From Asanoa hainanensis (GTDB lineage: Bacteria; Actinomycetota; Actinomycetes; Mycobacteriales; Micromonosporaceae), in contig NZ_FZPH01000026.1 of assembly GCF_900188485.1 (NCBI RefSeq), forward strand, positions 1-64,000: a stretch of DNA of 64,000 bases. Reading direction: 5' to 3'. A program made the position numbers and the translations under genes. The notes beneath the pieces were generated by a model. That model saw only the letters and a list, made by a program, of their open reading frames with translations, was not told the DNA's origin and ran no database searches. Of this stretch, positions 39,858 to 49,049 are shown piece by piece. Position 1 is the first letter of the stretch, and every line of letters starts with the position of its first letter.

Positions 39858-40562
39858 TCAGGCCGCTTGGAGAGCGGTAAGAATCACCTCCCCGAGCTGA
39901 ACCGGGCGGGTGAACTGCGGCCAGTGCCCCGTCGGCAGGTCGATGTAAGAGACATCACGCAGGCGGGCGAGCTCGGCCGTGTAGGGCGAACCCTGGTCGA
40001 TCAGCGAGCGCAGCTCCGCGCTGGGGAACTCGCACGCGATCACCGTCGCCGGCACGTCGTGGCGCCGGGGGTCCGATAGTCGGATCGGCCCGGCGGCGAC
40101 CTGAGCGGGTGACGGGATCGCCCTGGCCCGGAAGGTCGCGCGCAGTGAGTCATCGAGGTCGACCAGGTCCTCGTCGTCGAACAAAGACCAGTCGGGCAGC
40201 GGCACCTCGCCGCCAAGAGACGGCAGGCTGTCGTTGATGCAGTCGCCGTCGGAGGCCGGCACCGCGTCGACATAGACGACCCGGTCAACCAGCGCGGGCC
40301 GGGCGTCGGCCACGGCGTGCGCGATCGCCCCGCCGCCGGAGTGGCCGACCAGCACGACACCGTCGGGCGGGTCCAGGTCGTCGACCACCGCGACCACCGC
40401 CGCGATGTGGTCAGCGACGGTGATCGAGGCGCGGGAGGCACCGACCACCATGCCCGGCAGCGTCAGCGCGTGCGCCCTGTGCCCGGCCTTCTCGATCACC
40501 GGCACGACCTCGTCCCACGACGAGCCGTCGAGCCACAGGCCGGGAATCAGCACGATGTCCAT
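39858..40562 (-). CDS. Alpha/beta hydrolase
   Basis: A 234-residue cytosolic alpha/beta-hydrolase. The nucleophile elbow is GHSGGGAIAH, with Ser as nucleophile. The oxyanion region PGLWLDGSSWDEV lies near the N-terminus, and the likely catalytic His is in LPTGHWPQF near the C-terminus. It resembles small esterases of the MES/salicylate-methylesterase-like group. It lies 9 bp after the ABC permease gene. The substrate is unknown. Confidence 0.87.
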   Translation of the reverse strand: MDIVLIPGLWLDGSSWDEVVPVIEKAGHRAHALTLPGMVVGASRASITVADHIAAVVAVVDDLDPPDGVVLVGHSGGGAIAHAVADARPALVDRVVYVDAVPASDGDCINDSLPSLGGEVPLPDWSLFDDEDLVDLDDSLRATFRARAIPSPAQVAAGPIRLSDPRRHDVPATVIACEFPSAELRSLIDQGSPYTAELARLRDVSYIDLPTGHWPQFTRPVQLGEVILTALQAA

Positions 40563-40571
40563 GCGGGGAGG

Positions 40572-41267
40572 CTAGGACAGGCCACCGACAATTTTGACGT
40601 GTGGCCGCCGGCGCAGCCGGACCCCGAACGCGACCGCGACCAGCACGAGCAGCAGGAGCGCCGTGACCGCCGCGTGCAGCAGCCCACGGTCGAAGTAGCC
40701 GACCGAGGTGTGGTCGATCGCGTACGTGCCGATCTCCCGGCTGAACCAGAACGGCAACAGCCGGGCCGCGTTGCCCGCCGGGTCGAGGATCATCTGCAGG
40801 CCGACCACGGTCATCAGCACCAGCATGCCCTCGAGGTCACGGGGCAGCAGCGCGCTGAGCGCGAGCCCGAGCAGCGGCGCGACCAGCACGCCGAGCAGCA
40901 TGATCACCGCGATCGCCCCGTACCGGACGTTGTGTTGATCGAAGCGGATCAGCAGGAAGTACGGCGCCGACAGCAGCAGGCCGAGCGTCCAGAGGGCCAG
41001 CAGCCGGCCGAGGAAGAGCTGGTGGGTGCGGTAGCCCGACAGCCGCAGCCGAGGTTCGAGCGACCGCGCGGAAGAGCCCACGAACAGCGCCGCCGCGCTC
41101 AGCACCCAGGCCAGCCCCAGGCAGACGAACCGGATCGACTGACCGAGGTGATCGCCGCGCCGGCCGAGATAGAACGCCAACGGCAGGACCAACAGCAGCA
41201 CGAGTACGCCGCGCCGGCGTACCGTCTCGCGCAGCGTCATCTCGGCGATCGTCATGGTCTGGTTCAT
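40572..41267 (-). CDS. ABC-2 type transporter permease
   Basis: A 231-residue membrane protein, the permease partner of the ATPase gene upstream. It has about six TM segments (VLVLLLVLPLAFYL, SIRFVCLGLAWVLSAAALFVG, LLALWTLGLLLSAPYFLL, GAIAVIMLLGVLVAPLLGLALSAL, GMLVLMTVVGLQMIL and AAVTALLLLVLVAVAFGV). I chose ATG 41267 (MNQTMTIAEM), overlapping the ATPase stop (ATGA). The cargo is unknown. Confidence 0.88.
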   Translation of the reverse strand: MNQTMTIAEMTLRETVRRRGVLVLLLVLPLAFYLGRRGDHLGQSIRFVCLGLAWVLSAAALFVGSSARSLEPRLRLSGYRTHQLFLGRLLALWTLGLLLSAPYFLLIRFDQHNVRYGAIAVIMLLGVLVAPLLGLALSALLPRDLEGMLVLMTVVGLQMILDPAGNAARLLPFWFSREIGTYAIDHTSVGYFDRGLLHAAVTALLLLVLVAVAFGVRLRRRPHVKIVGGLS

Positions 41268-42088
41268 GCCGCCACCCCCGCCCCGCCGGCCGACAGGTCG
41301 AGCACGATGTCGACCCGGTCGAGCTGGTTGAGCAGGTGGGTGACCACCACGACGGCCCGCCCCGCGTCGCGCCAGCGCCACACCTCGTGCCAGAAGTCGA
41401 GATAGGTGCCCCGGTCGAAGCCCTGGTACGGCTCGTCGAGCAGCAGCACCTCGGGATCGCCGAGTCCGGCGAGCACCAGGTTGAGCTTCTGCCGCGTGCC
41501 ACCGGACAGGTGCCGGGCCTGGGCGTCACCAGGCACCCAGTCGAGCGCGGCCGCCCGCCGGGCGCCCTCCCGCGCGGCCGCCGAGCGCGGCACCCCGCGA
41601 CCTGCGCCGATCAACGCGAAGTGCTCCTCGGCCAGGAGGAAGTCGGCCGTGCCGCCGGCCTGTGGGCAGTAGCCGACCGTGCCGTGCAGCTCGACGTGGC
41701 CACCGTCGGCACCGACGAGCCCCGCGCAGATCCGCAGGAACGTCGACTTGCCGGACCCGTTGGCGCCGACCACCGCCGCGACCTGGCCGGCGTGCACCGT
41801 CAACGAAACCCCGGAGAGCACGGTGCGCCGCCCGTACCGCTTGGAAATGTCGACGGCCCGCAGCCGCACCGGGCCGACCGACGAGCGGGTGGAAAGGGCC
41901 GGACCACCGACGCTGTCCGCGACGGCCGCCGCATAAGCCGACGGTGGACCGAACGCCCGCAGCGGCGGCTCGCCACTGTCGCGCAGGTGCCCGGCCGCCT
42001 CGGCCACCACGTGCGCGGCCAGGTCTGGGCCGACGCCGTGCCGCCGGAGCTCGTCGGTGAGTGCGGCCAGCCAGATCTCGTGTCTCAC
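41264..42088 (-). CDS. ABC transporter ATP-binding protein with N-terminal helical (HAAS-like) domain
   Basis: A 274-residue ATPase. Residues ~1-65 (RHEIWLAALTDELRRHGVGPDLAAHVVAEA) are a helical domain resembling the HAAS/DUF1700 signalling module often encoded next to PadR regulators. The ATPase part has Walker A VGANGSGKSTFLR, signature HLSGGTRQKLNL and Walker B VLLLDEPYQGFDRG with a D-loop, then a switch His in VVVVTHLL. GTG 42088 overlaps the PadR stop (GTGA). It forms an operon PadR, ATPase, permease, hydrolase. Confidence 0.9.
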   Translation of the reverse strand: MRHEIWLAALTDELRRHGVGPDLAAHVVAEAAGHLRDSGEPPLRAFGPPSAYAAAVADSVGGPALSTRSSVGPVRLRAVDISKRYGRRTVLSGVSLTVHAGQVAAVVGANGSGKSTFLRICAGLVGADGGHVELHGTVGYCPQAGGTADFLLAEEHFALIGAGRGVPRSAAAREGARRAAALDWVPGDAQARHLSGGTRQKLNLVLAGLGDPEVLLLDEPYQGFDRGTYLDFWHEVWRWRDAGRAVVVVTHLLNQLDRVDIVLDLSAGGAGVAA

Positions 42089-42447
42089 CGGGCCGTCCTT
42101 TCCTGGATTATCGCGCCGACCCCGCCGGCGAACGCCGCCCACTGGCCGGCGGCCTCGCCCAGGACCGCGAGGCCCGCAGCGCTGATCGTGTAGTACTTGC
42201 GGGCCGGACCGCCGCCGCCCTCGCGCCAGTAGACGGTCACCAGGCCGGAACGCTGCAACCGCAACAGCACGGGGTAGAGCGTGCCGCCCTGGATCGTGCC
42301 GAGGCCTGCGGACTGCAGGGACTGGGCCAGCTCGTAGCCGTAGGAGTCGCCGCGCGCGAGCAGCCCGAGCACGCACAGGTCGAGCACACCCCGCAACCAC
42401 TGCGCCCGGCGATCCTGATCCACAGTCGAGCACGCTAGCACGGCCAT
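42085..42447 (-). CDS. PadR family transcriptional regulator
   Basis: A 120-residue winged-helix repressor with LRGVLDLCVLGLLARGDSYGYELAQSL, the recognition region GTIQGGTLYPVLLRLQRSGLV and wing YYTISAAGLAVLGE. PadR proteins usually repress an adjacent exporter until they bind its substrate. It heads the operon and its stop overlaps the ATPase start. Confidence 0.93.
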   Translation of the reverse strand: MAVLACSTVDQDRRAQWLRGVLDLCVLGLLARGDSYGYELAQSLQSAGLGTIQGGTLYPVLLRLQRSGLVTVYWREGGGGPARKYYTISAAGLAVLGEAAGQWAAFAGGVGAIIQERTAR

Positions 42448-42468
42448 CTAGATAGTGAAACCACCTAG

Positions 42469-43635
42469 TTAGGGAGCGGCCAGCGCCGCGGTCGGCGCCA
42501 GCCGGGCCGCCCGCACCGCGGGATAGAGCCCGGCCACGGCCCCGATCAGCAGGGTCGCCGCCAGCGCGCCGAGCGAGGCCCAGGCCGGCACGACGGCAGG
42601 CCAACCCTGGGTCAGCGCGTACGCGGACGTCACCCCGATGCCCAACAGCACGCCACCGACCCCGCCGAGCCCGCACAGCAGCAACGACTCCGCGAGAAAC
42701 TGAGCCCGGATCTGCCCCCGCGTCGCACCGAGCGACCGGCGCAGCCCAATCTCGCCCCGCCGTTCCAGCACCGAGATGACCATCGTGTTGGCCACCCCGA
42801 CCCCGCCGACCAGCAGCGCGACCGCGCCGAGCCCGAGCAGCAGCCCGGTGAACGCGTCGTCGGCGGCCCGGCCCGCCGCCAGGGCGTCGGACGGCCGCGA
42901 CACCTCCACCTCGGAAGGCGCGGCCGGGTTGGCGGTGTTGGCCAGCACGGCAGCCACCGCCTCGACCGAATCCTCGTCGGCGCGGGTGTAGATGGTCGTC
43001 GGATACCCGTCGAACCCCAGCTCAGCGGTGGCAGCCGGCCACCCGACCAGGGCCGACGAGTCGAGCTCCGGCGCCAGCGGCACCGGCGCGAGCACCCCGA
43101 CCACGGTGAACCAGGTGTCGCCCAGCCAGACCGGCTGCCCGATCACCGCGCCCAGCCGGTCGGCCGCCACCGCGCCCAGCACCACCGCCGGATAGCGGGC
43201 GGTCGCCTCGTTGAGCCAGACCCCGCGGGCGACCACGGCACCCACCGTGGCTGGCAGGTCCAGGTAGCTGGCCACCACCGCGATGCTGCCGTTCTGCGCG
43301 GCCGGGATCCGATCTGTCCGATAGACCTTCGCGGACACCCGCCCGGTCGCGCTGACCGAGGTCACCGGGCCGATCCGGCCGACCATCGCCGGCGCCTCGA
43401 CGGGCAGCGTCGCCGGCTCGTCCGCGAACAGCTTGCTGCCCGGGCCGACGGTGAGCAGGTTGGTGCCCAACCGGTCGAGCGTGCGGTGCAACTCCGCGCG
43501 GCTCGACGCGGAGACGCCGACGACCGCGGTCATCGCCGCGATGCCGATCGCGATGCCGAGCGCGGCGAGCACGGCCCGCGACGGCCGGGAGCGCAGCCCG
43601 GCGGCACCGAGTCGGAGGAGGTCGGAGAAGCTCAT
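42469..43635 (-). CDS. MacB/FtsX-type ABC transporter permease
   Basis: A 388-residue permease with one N-terminal TM ([21 protein letters not shown]), a large extracytoplasmic MacB-core domain (about 45-260) and three C-terminal TMs ([81 protein letters not shown]), the last ending in the conserved FtsX signature. It overlaps the ATPase gene by 4 bp. It is the last gene of a four-gene exporter operon. Confidence 0.92.
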   Translation of the reverse strand: MSFSDLLRLGAAGLRSRPSRAVLAALGIAIGIAAMTAVVGVSASSRAELHRTLDRLGTNLLTVGPGSKLFADEPATLPVEAPAMVGRIGPVTSVSATGRVSAKVYRTDRIPAAQNGSIAVVASYLDLPATVGAVVARGVWLNEATARYPAVVLGAVAADRLGAVIGQPVWLGDTWFTVVGVLAPVPLAPELDSSALVGWPAATAELGFDGYPTTIYTRADEDSVEAVAAVLANTANPAAPSEVEVSRPSDALAAGRAADDAFTGLLLGLGAVALLVGGVGVANTMVISVLERRGEIGLRRSLGATRGQIRAQFLAESLLLCGLGGVGGVLLGIGVTSAYALTQGWPAVVPAWASLGALAATLLIGAVAGLYPAVRAARLAPTAALAAP

Positions 43636-44288
43636 GCGAGCCGCCCGTCGCGGATCTCGACCCGCCGGGGCAGGCGCCCGGCGATCTCCCGATCGTGGGT
43701 GATCACGATGATCGTGGTGCCGCCCGCGTGCAGCCTGTGCAGCAGATCGAGGACGGCCCCGCCCGACGCCGAGTCGAGGTTGCCGGTCGGCTCGTCCGCG
43801 AGCAGCAACGCCGGTGCTCCGACCACCGCGCGGGCGATCGCGACCCGCTGCTTCTCACCACCGGAGAGCTCGTGGGGCCGATGCCGCAGCCGGTGCGCGA
43901 GCCCGACCGTGTCCAGCGCCGCGCGGGCCCGATCGAGCCGAACCGAACGCCGTACCCCGGCGTAGAGCAACCCGTCCGCGACCGCGTCCAGCGCCGGAAC
44001 CCCCGGCGCCAGGTGGAACTGCTGGAACACGAAGCCGATCCGGGTCGCCCGCAGCGCGGAGAGGCGACGGTCGGACAACGCGGCGATGTCGGACCCGGCG
44101 AACTCCACGGTCCCCGAGGTCGGCCGGTCGAGCGTGCCGACCAGGTGCAGGACCGTCGACTTGCCCGAGCCCGACGGCCCGACGACGGCGACCAGCTCGC
44201 CCTCGTCGACGGAGAGCGAGATGCCGTCGACGGCGACGACCCCGCCCGGGTACTCCTTGCGGACGTCCCGCAACGCCACCAGTGTCAT
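43632..44288 (-). CDS. MacB/LolD-type ABC transporter ATP-binding protein
   Basis: A 218-residue ATPase with Walker [17 protein letters not shown]-loop FVFQQFHL, signature [15 protein letters not shown] and Walker [15 protein letters not shown], then [10 protein letters not shown]. This is the LolD/MacB subfamily, which powers tripartite-type export or mechanotransmission. It overlaps both neighbours by 4 bp. Confidence 0.95.
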   Translation of the reverse strand: MTLVALRDVRKEYPGGVVAVDGISLSVDEGELVAVVGPSGSGKSTVLHLVGTLDRPTSGTVEFAGSDIAALSDRRLSALRATRIGFVFQQFHLAPGVPALDAVADGLLYAGVRRSVRLDRARAALDTVGLAHRLRHRPHELSGGEKQRVAIARAVVGAPALLLADEPTGNLDSASGGAVLDLLHRLHAGGTTIIVITHDREIAGRLPRRVEIRDGRLA

Positions 44289-45325
44289 GACGGCATCCCC
44301 ACGGTCAGCCCCTCCACCAGCCCGGCACCACTGATTTCGACCCGGCCGCCCGCGAACAGCCCGGTCTCGACCGCCAGGAACCGGCTCGTGCCGCCGTCGA
44401 CGACCTGCACCCCGTAGCCGCCCTCGGCCAGCGCGACCAGGGCAGCGACCGGCACGGTCAGCACGTCGGCCCGGCTGCCGGCGGTCAGTGCCACGTCGAC
44501 CGGCCCTTCGCGCAGGTCGCCCAGCGCACGCTGGTCGGCGACCGACACGGTGACCTCGACCGTCGGTGGCCCGCCGTCCGGCCCGGCCGTCGCGACCGCG
44601 CCGACCGTGGCCACCGTGCCCTGGGCCGTCTCACCGGACGGCAGTTCGACGGTCGCGGCCGCACCGGGCACCGCCAGGTCGCGGTCGCCGACCGGCAGGT
44701 CGATCGTCACCAGCCGGGTGGTGCCGGTGTAGCTGACCACGGTGCCGCCCGCCGGCGCACCGACCGGGGACCCGTGTGCGGCGATCCGGATCGGGCCCGG
44801 CGCGTACGCGACCAGGCCGGCCGTGACGACGCCGGTCGAGGACACGCCAAGGTCGTCCTGCCACTGCCGGACCGCGCCCGCGGTCGCGCCCGTGTAGTCG
44901 TCGTCGACGGTGAACCCGTCGTAGCCCAGTGCGGCCAGGTTCTGCTCGAACTGCCGGACGTCCGGCCCGTCGACACCCGGCGACAGCGGCCGGTAGACCG
45001 GCAGGGGCCCGTAGAGCAGCACGACCGGTTCGCCGGAAGACCGGAAGACCGGCTTGCCGCGGGTCACCGTCGAGCCCTCGGCCGCGAGCCAGGTGACCAT
45101 CCCGCCGGTGCCACGCAGCGCCACGGGCTCCCCGTACCCCAGGCGTCCTTCGACTTCCGAGGTGTCGACCAACGTCTCTCGGGTCACCGTCGCGGTCTTC
45201 GGCGGCAGGTCGGCGGCGTGCGCCGTGCCCCCGTCTCCGCCGCCCCCGAAGAGACCGACCGCGGCGGCGACCGCCGCACCGGCCGCGACCACCGCGACGC
45301 CGGCCACCAGCACCACCCGCCTCAC
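44285..45325 (-). CDS. Efflux periplasmic-adaptor-like protein with peptidoglycan-binding domain
   Basis: A 346-residue secreted or anchored protein. A signal/anchor segment ([25 protein letters not shown]) is followed by a lipoyl-like adaptor part ([25 protein letters not shown]). A PG_binding_1-type module ([24 protein letters not shown]...[14 protein letters not shown]) then precedes HlyD-like barrel strands. It probably links the MacB-type permease to the cell wall. GTG 45325 overlaps the lipoprotein stop (GTGA). It is the second gene of the operon. Confidence 0.88.
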   Translation of the reverse strand: MRRVVLVAGVAVVAAGAAVAAAVGLFGGGGDGGTAHAADLPPKTATVTRETLVDTSEVEGRLGYGEPVALRGTGGMVTWLAAEGSTVTRGKPVFRSSGEPVVLLYGPLPVYRPLSPGVDGPDVRQFEQNLAALGYDGFTVDDDYTGATAGAVRQWQDDLGVSSTGVVTAGLVAYAPGPIRIAAHGSPVGAPAGGTVVSYTGTTRLVTIDLPVGDRDLAVPGAAATVELPSGETAQGTVATVGAVATAGPDGGPPTVEVTVSVADQRALGDLREGPVDVALTAGSRADVLTVPVAALVALAEGGYGVQVVDGGTSRFLAVETGLFAGGRVEISGAGLVEGLTVGMPS

Positions 45326-45837
45326 CGGCGGACACCGCCGCTGGGCGTGGGCACGACGTCGCGGCACGTCTCCAGCGCGGCAAGCACGTCGGCATCGTGC
45401 TTGTCCAGGATGTACTCGCGGACAGCCGCGCCGCCGTCGGGATCCGGGTCGGGGAAGTCCGGCACTCCGTTGGCCCGCATGCACTCCGCCAACGCCCGCT
45501 GGCGTTCGAGTTGGTCGGGGTTGAGCTTGACGTCCTTGCCACCGCCGGGCATCAGGTCCCGGCACGCGTCGACGGCGTCGAGCACCTTGTCCTTGTCGAG
45601 CTTGTCCAGCTCGATGCCGAGCTTGCTGCCCGGCTGCGGGTCGGGCATGTCCACGCCGTGCTCGCGCATGCAGGCGGCGAACGCCCGTCCCCGCTCTTCG
45701 TCGCCGGAGGGGGCGGCGGCGCTCGCGCTCGGTGCGCCACCGCCGGCGGAGGCAACGCCGGGCGTCGCGCCAGCGCTGTCACAGGCCGCCAGACCAAGGC
45801 CGAGAACCAGCAGGGGTACGGCCAACGTACGTCTCAT
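45322..45837 (-). CDS. Lipoprotein with duplicated CMR-xGV-PDP motif
   Basis: A 171-residue lipoprotein. The signal peptide RRTLAVPLLVLGLGLAACDSAG ends in a lipobox LAAC. The mature part holds two copies of a motif, FAACMREHGVDMPDP and LAECMRANGVPDFPDPD, each with a single Cys, which could pair. Such proteins are common partners of actinomycete MacB-like exporters as I recall; their job is unknown. I chose ATG 45837; 21 further upstream codons are open but lie in the promoter. It is first in the operon and divergent from the two-component genes. Confidence 0.85.
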   Translation of the reverse strand: MRRTLAVPLLVLGLGLAACDSAGATPGVASAGGGAPSASAAAPSGDEERGRAFAACMREHGVDMPDPQPGSKLGIELDKLDKDKVLDAVDACRDLMPGGGKDVKLNPDQLERQRALAECMRANGVPDFPDPDPDGGAAVREYILDKHDADVLAALETCRDVVPTPSGGVRR

Positions 45838-45882
45838 GACTGCTCCTTTCGGTGTTCGTCGCGAAGCAGTCCAGCGATGGCC

Positions 45883-45931
45883 GGATAAGGCCGGCGTCAA
45901 GGCGGTCCAACCGCTTATGGCGGCCTTATCC
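45883..45931. promoter_or_regulatory. Inverted repeat in the exporter/two-component divergent promoter
   Basis: GGATAAGGCCG (45883-45893) and CGGCCTTATCC (45921-45931) are perfect 11-bp arms separated by 27 bp. A further CTTATGGCGG at 45914 resembles the right arm. This is a likely binding region for the response regulator encoded next to it. Confidence 0.6.
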
Positions 45932-45953
45932 GCTGGTGGGCGACCATGGCGGG

Positions 45954-46610
45954 GTGCGGGTGCTGGTGGTGGAGGACGAGCGGTTGCTGGCGGACGCGGT
46001 CGGCGAAGGGCTGCGCCGCGAGGCGCTCGCCGTCGACGTCGTCTACGACGGGGACGCGGCGTTGGAACGGCTCGGGGTCAACGACTACGACGTGCTGGTG
46101 CTCGACCGGGACCTGCCGGTCGTGCACGGCGACGACGTCTGCCGGGCCGTGGTCGCGTCGGGAGCGGAGACCCGGGTACTGATGCTGACCGCGGCCGTCG
46201 ACGTCGCCGACCGGGTCGCCGGCCTGGGCCTGGGTGCCGACGACTACCTGCCGAAGCCGTTCGCGTTCGCGGAGCTCGTCGCCCGGGTGCGGGCGCTCGG
46301 CCGGCGGGCCCGGCCGGCCGCGCCGCCGCTGCTGTGCCGGGCCGGCCTGGAGCTCGACCCCGGCCGGCGCACCGTGATCCGGGACGGCCGACCGCTCGCG
46401 CTGTCCCGCAAGGAGTTCGCGGTGCTGGAGGAGCTGCTGCGGGCCGACGGTGCCGTGGTCAGCGCCGAGCAACTGTTGGAGCGGGCCTGGGACGAGCACA
46501 TCGACCCGTTCACCAACGTGCTGCGGGTGACCGTCATGACGCTGCGGCGCAAGCTCGGCGAACCGCAGGTGGTGCTGACCGTGCCGGGAGTGGGGTACCA
46601 GATCCGATGA
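45954..46610 (+). CDS. OmpR/PhoB-type response regulator
   Basis: A 218-residue response regulator. The receiver domain has VVEDERLLAD (acid pocket), the phospho-acceptor in VLVLDRDLP, MLTAAVDVADR, and the KPF lysine in DDYLPKPFAFAELVARV. The C-terminal winged helix has PLALSRKEFAVLEELLRADG and FTNVLRVTVMTLRRKLGEP. GTG 45954 (VRVLVVEDE) is the start that fits the family. The stop overlaps the kinase ATG. It most likely controls the divergent MacB-type operon. Confidence 0.93.
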   Translation: MRVLVVEDERLLADAVGEGLRREALAVDVVYDGDAALERLGVNDYDVLVLDRDLPVVHGDDVCRAVVASGAETRVLMLTAAVDVADRVAGLGLGADDYLPKPFAFAELVARVRALGRRARPAAPPLLCRAGLELDPGRRTVIRDGRPLALSRKEFAVLEELLRADGAVVSAEQLLERAWDEHIDPFTNVLRVTVMTLRRKLGEPQVVLTVPGVGYQIR

Positions 46611-47842
46611 GACGCCTGACTGTGCGGGTCCGGCTGACCGCCGCGTACGGGCTGGTGTTCCTGATCGCGGGCGTCGCGCTGCTGAGCGTCACGTACGTGC
46701 TGATGGACGCCACCCTCGACCGCCAGAAGATCGACGCGTCGGCGCTCCTCGCCAAGGTCAACGGCGAGAAGCTGCCGGAGGGCGCGAAGGACCTGCTCGG
46801 CGGCATCGCGATCGACAAGAAGCTGATCAACAAGGCGATCGAGGCCCGGCCGCTGACGGATGCCGAGCGGCAGAAGGTCATCGAGAACGTCGAGCTGGCC
46901 GAGCAGCTCCAGGAGGACATCAACCAGCGCACGCTCAACTCGCTGGTCACCCGGGGCGGCGTCGCCGTCGGGATCGTCACGGTGGTCGGACTCTGGGTGG
47001 GCTGGCTGCTGGCCGGCCGCACGCTGCGCCCGCTGACCCAGATCACCGCGACCGCCCGGCGGGTCGCCGACCGCAACCTGCACGAGCGGATCGGGCTGTC
47101 CGGGCCGCGCGACGAGCTGCGCGAGCTCGCGGACACTTTCGACGACATGCTGGCCCGGCTGGACGCGGCGTTCGACGGCCAGCGGCGGTTCGTGGCGAAC
47201 GCGTCGCACGAGCTGCGTACGCCGCTGGCCGTGAACCGGACTCTCCTGGAGGTGGCGATGGGCCGCCCGGGCGCACCGACCGAGCTGGTCCGGTTGGGCG
47301 AGACGCTGCTGGAGGTGAACGCCCGGCACGAGCGCCTGATCGACGGCCTGCTGACGCTGGCCCGTTCGGAGCAGGCGGTGTCCGACCCGGTGCCCGTCGA
47401 CCTGGCCGAGGTGGCGACGCGGGTGCACGACCAGTTCGCCGGCGAGGCCCGCGCGGCGGAGCTGTCGTTCGACCGGTCCGGGTCGCCGGCGCCGACCACG
47501 GGCGACCCGGTGCTGCTCGAACGCCTCGCGCAGAACCTGGTGGAGAACGCGATCCGGCACAACGTCGGCGCGGGCCGGGTCACGGTGACCACGGGCTCGT
47601 CGGCCGACCGCGCGCTGCTGACGGTGACCAACACCGGCCCGATCATCCCGGCGTACGAGGTGGCGGGCCTCTTCGAACCGTTCCGCCGCCTGACCGACCG
47701 CGTCGGTTCGGCCCGCGGCACCGGCCTCGGCCTGTCGATCGTCCGCTCGGTCACCCACGCCCACGGCGGCGAGGTAACAGCCCACCCGCGTCCAGGTGGC
47801 GGGCTGGTCGTCGACGTCGCCCTCCCGCTCAGTCGGGGGTGA
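46607..47842 (+). CDS. Sensor histidine kinase
   Basis: A 411-residue membrane kinase. TM1 is AAYGLVFLIAGVALLSVTYVL, an extracytoplasmic loop of ~90 residues follows, and TM2 is GGVAVGIVTVVGLWVGWLLAG. A HAMP domain (RTLRPLTQITATARRVADRNL) leads to the HisKA box NASHELRTPLAVNRT, with the phospho-accepting His. The ATPase part has N-box ERLAQNLVENAIRHN and G-box GTGLGLSIVRSV. It overlaps the regulator by 4 bp and the convergent MerR-type gene by 14 bp. Confidence 0.95.
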   Translation: MRRLTVRVRLTAAYGLVFLIAGVALLSVTYVLMDATLDRQKIDASALLAKVNGEKLPEGAKDLLGGIAIDKKLINKAIEARPLTDAERQKVIENVELAEQLQEDINQRTLNSLVTRGGVAVGIVTVVGLWVGWLLAGRTLRPLTQITATARRVADRNLHERIGLSGPRDELRELADTFDDMLARLDAAFDGQRRFVANASHELRTPLAVNRTLLEVAMGRPGAPTELVRLGETLLEVNARHERLIDGLLTLARSEQAVSDPVPVDLAEVATRVHDQFAGEARAAELSFDRSGSPAPTTGDPVLLERLAQNLVENAIRHNVGAGRVTVTTGSSADRALLTVTNTGPIIPAYEVAGLFEPFRRLTDRVGSARGTGLGLSIVRSVTHAHGGEVTAHPRPGGGLVVDVALPLSRG

Positions 47843-48644
47843 GGCGGAAAACCGGCCAGCCGATCTCCGTGCGCCAGGCGTTGGGTGCGTCGGTGTCGCG
47901 TGGGCCGACCAGGTACGTCTCGTAGACCGGGCCGTCGACGGCCAGGGCGTGTTCGACCACCCAGGAGCCGAGCCGGCCGTACGTGACGTCGATGTCGTCG
48001 TGTGGGCCCTCGTGCACGGTGACGGCGAGGTCGATCGCCGGCAGGTCGAGGGCCTCGATCCGGCCCGATCGGTGTGGCTCGCGGACCGGGCGGAAGACCG
48101 TCACCGCGCCCGTGCCCTCGGCGAACAGCTCGTTGGCGTAGCGGCCGCCGGGTGGGCCGGTGCGGTCGGCCGCCGGGAAGACCGCGTCCAGTTCGGCCAT
48201 CGCGGCCGCGTACCAGGGGAGCACGTCCGCAAGGGCGACCCGGTCGTCGCTGACGGCGGCGACGGTCCGGGCCGGCACGGAGCGGAGCTCGACCGCCAGG
48301 TCTGCCGGGTCTGGCCGGAGCAGTTGGCGGAGGGACACCACCGCGGACCGGGTGCGGTCCAACTGGTCCTCCAGGCGCTGGAGGTGGCCGGAGATCAGCT
48401 CGGTCCGTCGCCGCGGGTCGTCCGTGGCCAGGATCGACTTGACCTCGGCCAGAGGCACGTCCAGCTCACGGAGGCGGTGGATGACCTGCGCGGGCGGGAT
48501 CTGGTCGGCGGAGTAGTACCGGTAGCCGGTGAACTTGTCGACCTGGGCCGGCTCCAGCAGGCCGGCCTCGTGATAGCGGCGCAGCGTGCGCACGCTCAGG
48601 TGGGTGAGCGCGGCGAACTCGCCGATCGTCAATCCTGGGCGCAT
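47829..48644 (-). CDS. MerR family regulator with GyrI-like effector domain
   Basis: A 271-residue regulator. The N-terminal MerR helix-turn-helix is LTIGEFAALTHLSVRTLRRYHEAGLL, followed by the YRYYSADQ wing and a coiled-coil dimer helix (RRRTELISGHLQRLEDQLDRTR). The C-terminal ~150 residues look like a GyrI-like/BmrR-type ligand domain, with RTVAAVSDDR and a terminal WRTEIGWPVFRLTPD. ATG 48644 is close to a promoter with long-spaced dyads. It is divergent from the SnoaL and SDR genes, its likely targets. Confidence 0.9.
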   Translation of the reverse strand: MRPGLTIGEFAALTHLSVRTLRRYHEAGLLEPAQVDKFTGYRYYSADQIPPAQVIHRLRELDVPLAEVKSILATDDPRRRTELISGHLQRLEDQLDRTRSAVVSLRQLLRPDPADLAVELRSVPARTVAAVSDDRVALADVLPWYAAAMAELDAVFPAADRTGPPGGRYANELFAEGTGAVTVFRPVREPHRSGRIEALDLPAIDLAVTVHEGPHDDIDVTYGRLGSWVVEHALAVDGPVYETYLVGPRDTDAPNAWRTEIGWPVFRLTPD

Positions 48645-48660
48645 TGGCCCAGTTTGCTCC

Positions 48661-48710
48661 CTCTCCCTGGGGGAGAGTCCACGAGTTGACCCTCTCCCGG
48701 CGGGAGGGGT
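48661..48710. promoter_or_regulatory. MerR-type operator/promoter region
   Basis: CTCTCCCTGGGGGAGAG (48661-48677) is a near-perfect palindrome. TTGACC (48686-48691) acts as a -35-like element before ACCCTCTCCCGGCGGGAGGGGT, an imperfect dyad that fills the long spacer expected of MerR-controlled promoters. Confidence 0.55.
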
Positions 48711-48722
48711 CACGGTGGGTTC

Positions 48723-49049
48723 ATGAACCTGCCAGACACGATTACCGCATATCTGAAAGCTCACCAGGCCCGCGATGTCGAGACCGCGCTCGCGGTCTTC
48801 ACCTCGGACGCGGTCGTGCGTGACGACGGCCACACCCATCGGGGTACGGCCGAGATCCGGGACTGGCTCGGCGGAGCGGCCGTCGAGTACACCTTCACCA
48901 CCGAGCTGACCGGGGCCAGCCGGGTCGACGCCGAGCACTACGACGTGCGGCAGCGGCTCGAAGGCGACTTCCCCGGCGGCGTGGTCGACCTGCACTTCCG
49001 TTTCACCCTGCGCGGCGGGGCCGTGTCCGAGTTGGTGATCGAGCCGTGA
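48723..49049 (+). CDS. SnoaL-like/NTF2-like protein
   Basis: A 108-residue NTF2-fold protein. DTITAYLKAHQARDVETALAVFTSDAVVRDDG is the typical first helix pair and pocket, followed by THRGTAEIRDWL and a terminal DLHFRFTLRGGAVSELVIEP sheet. Such proteins act as small cyclases, isomerases or ligand binders. The next gene (SDR) overlaps its stop by GTGA, suggesting joint action on one substrate. Confidence 0.88.
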   Translation: MNLPDTITAYLKAHQARDVETALAVFTSDAVVRDDGHTHRGTAEIRDWLGGAAVEYTFTTELTGASRVDAEHYDVRQRLEGDFPGGVVDLHFRFTLRGGAVSELVIEP

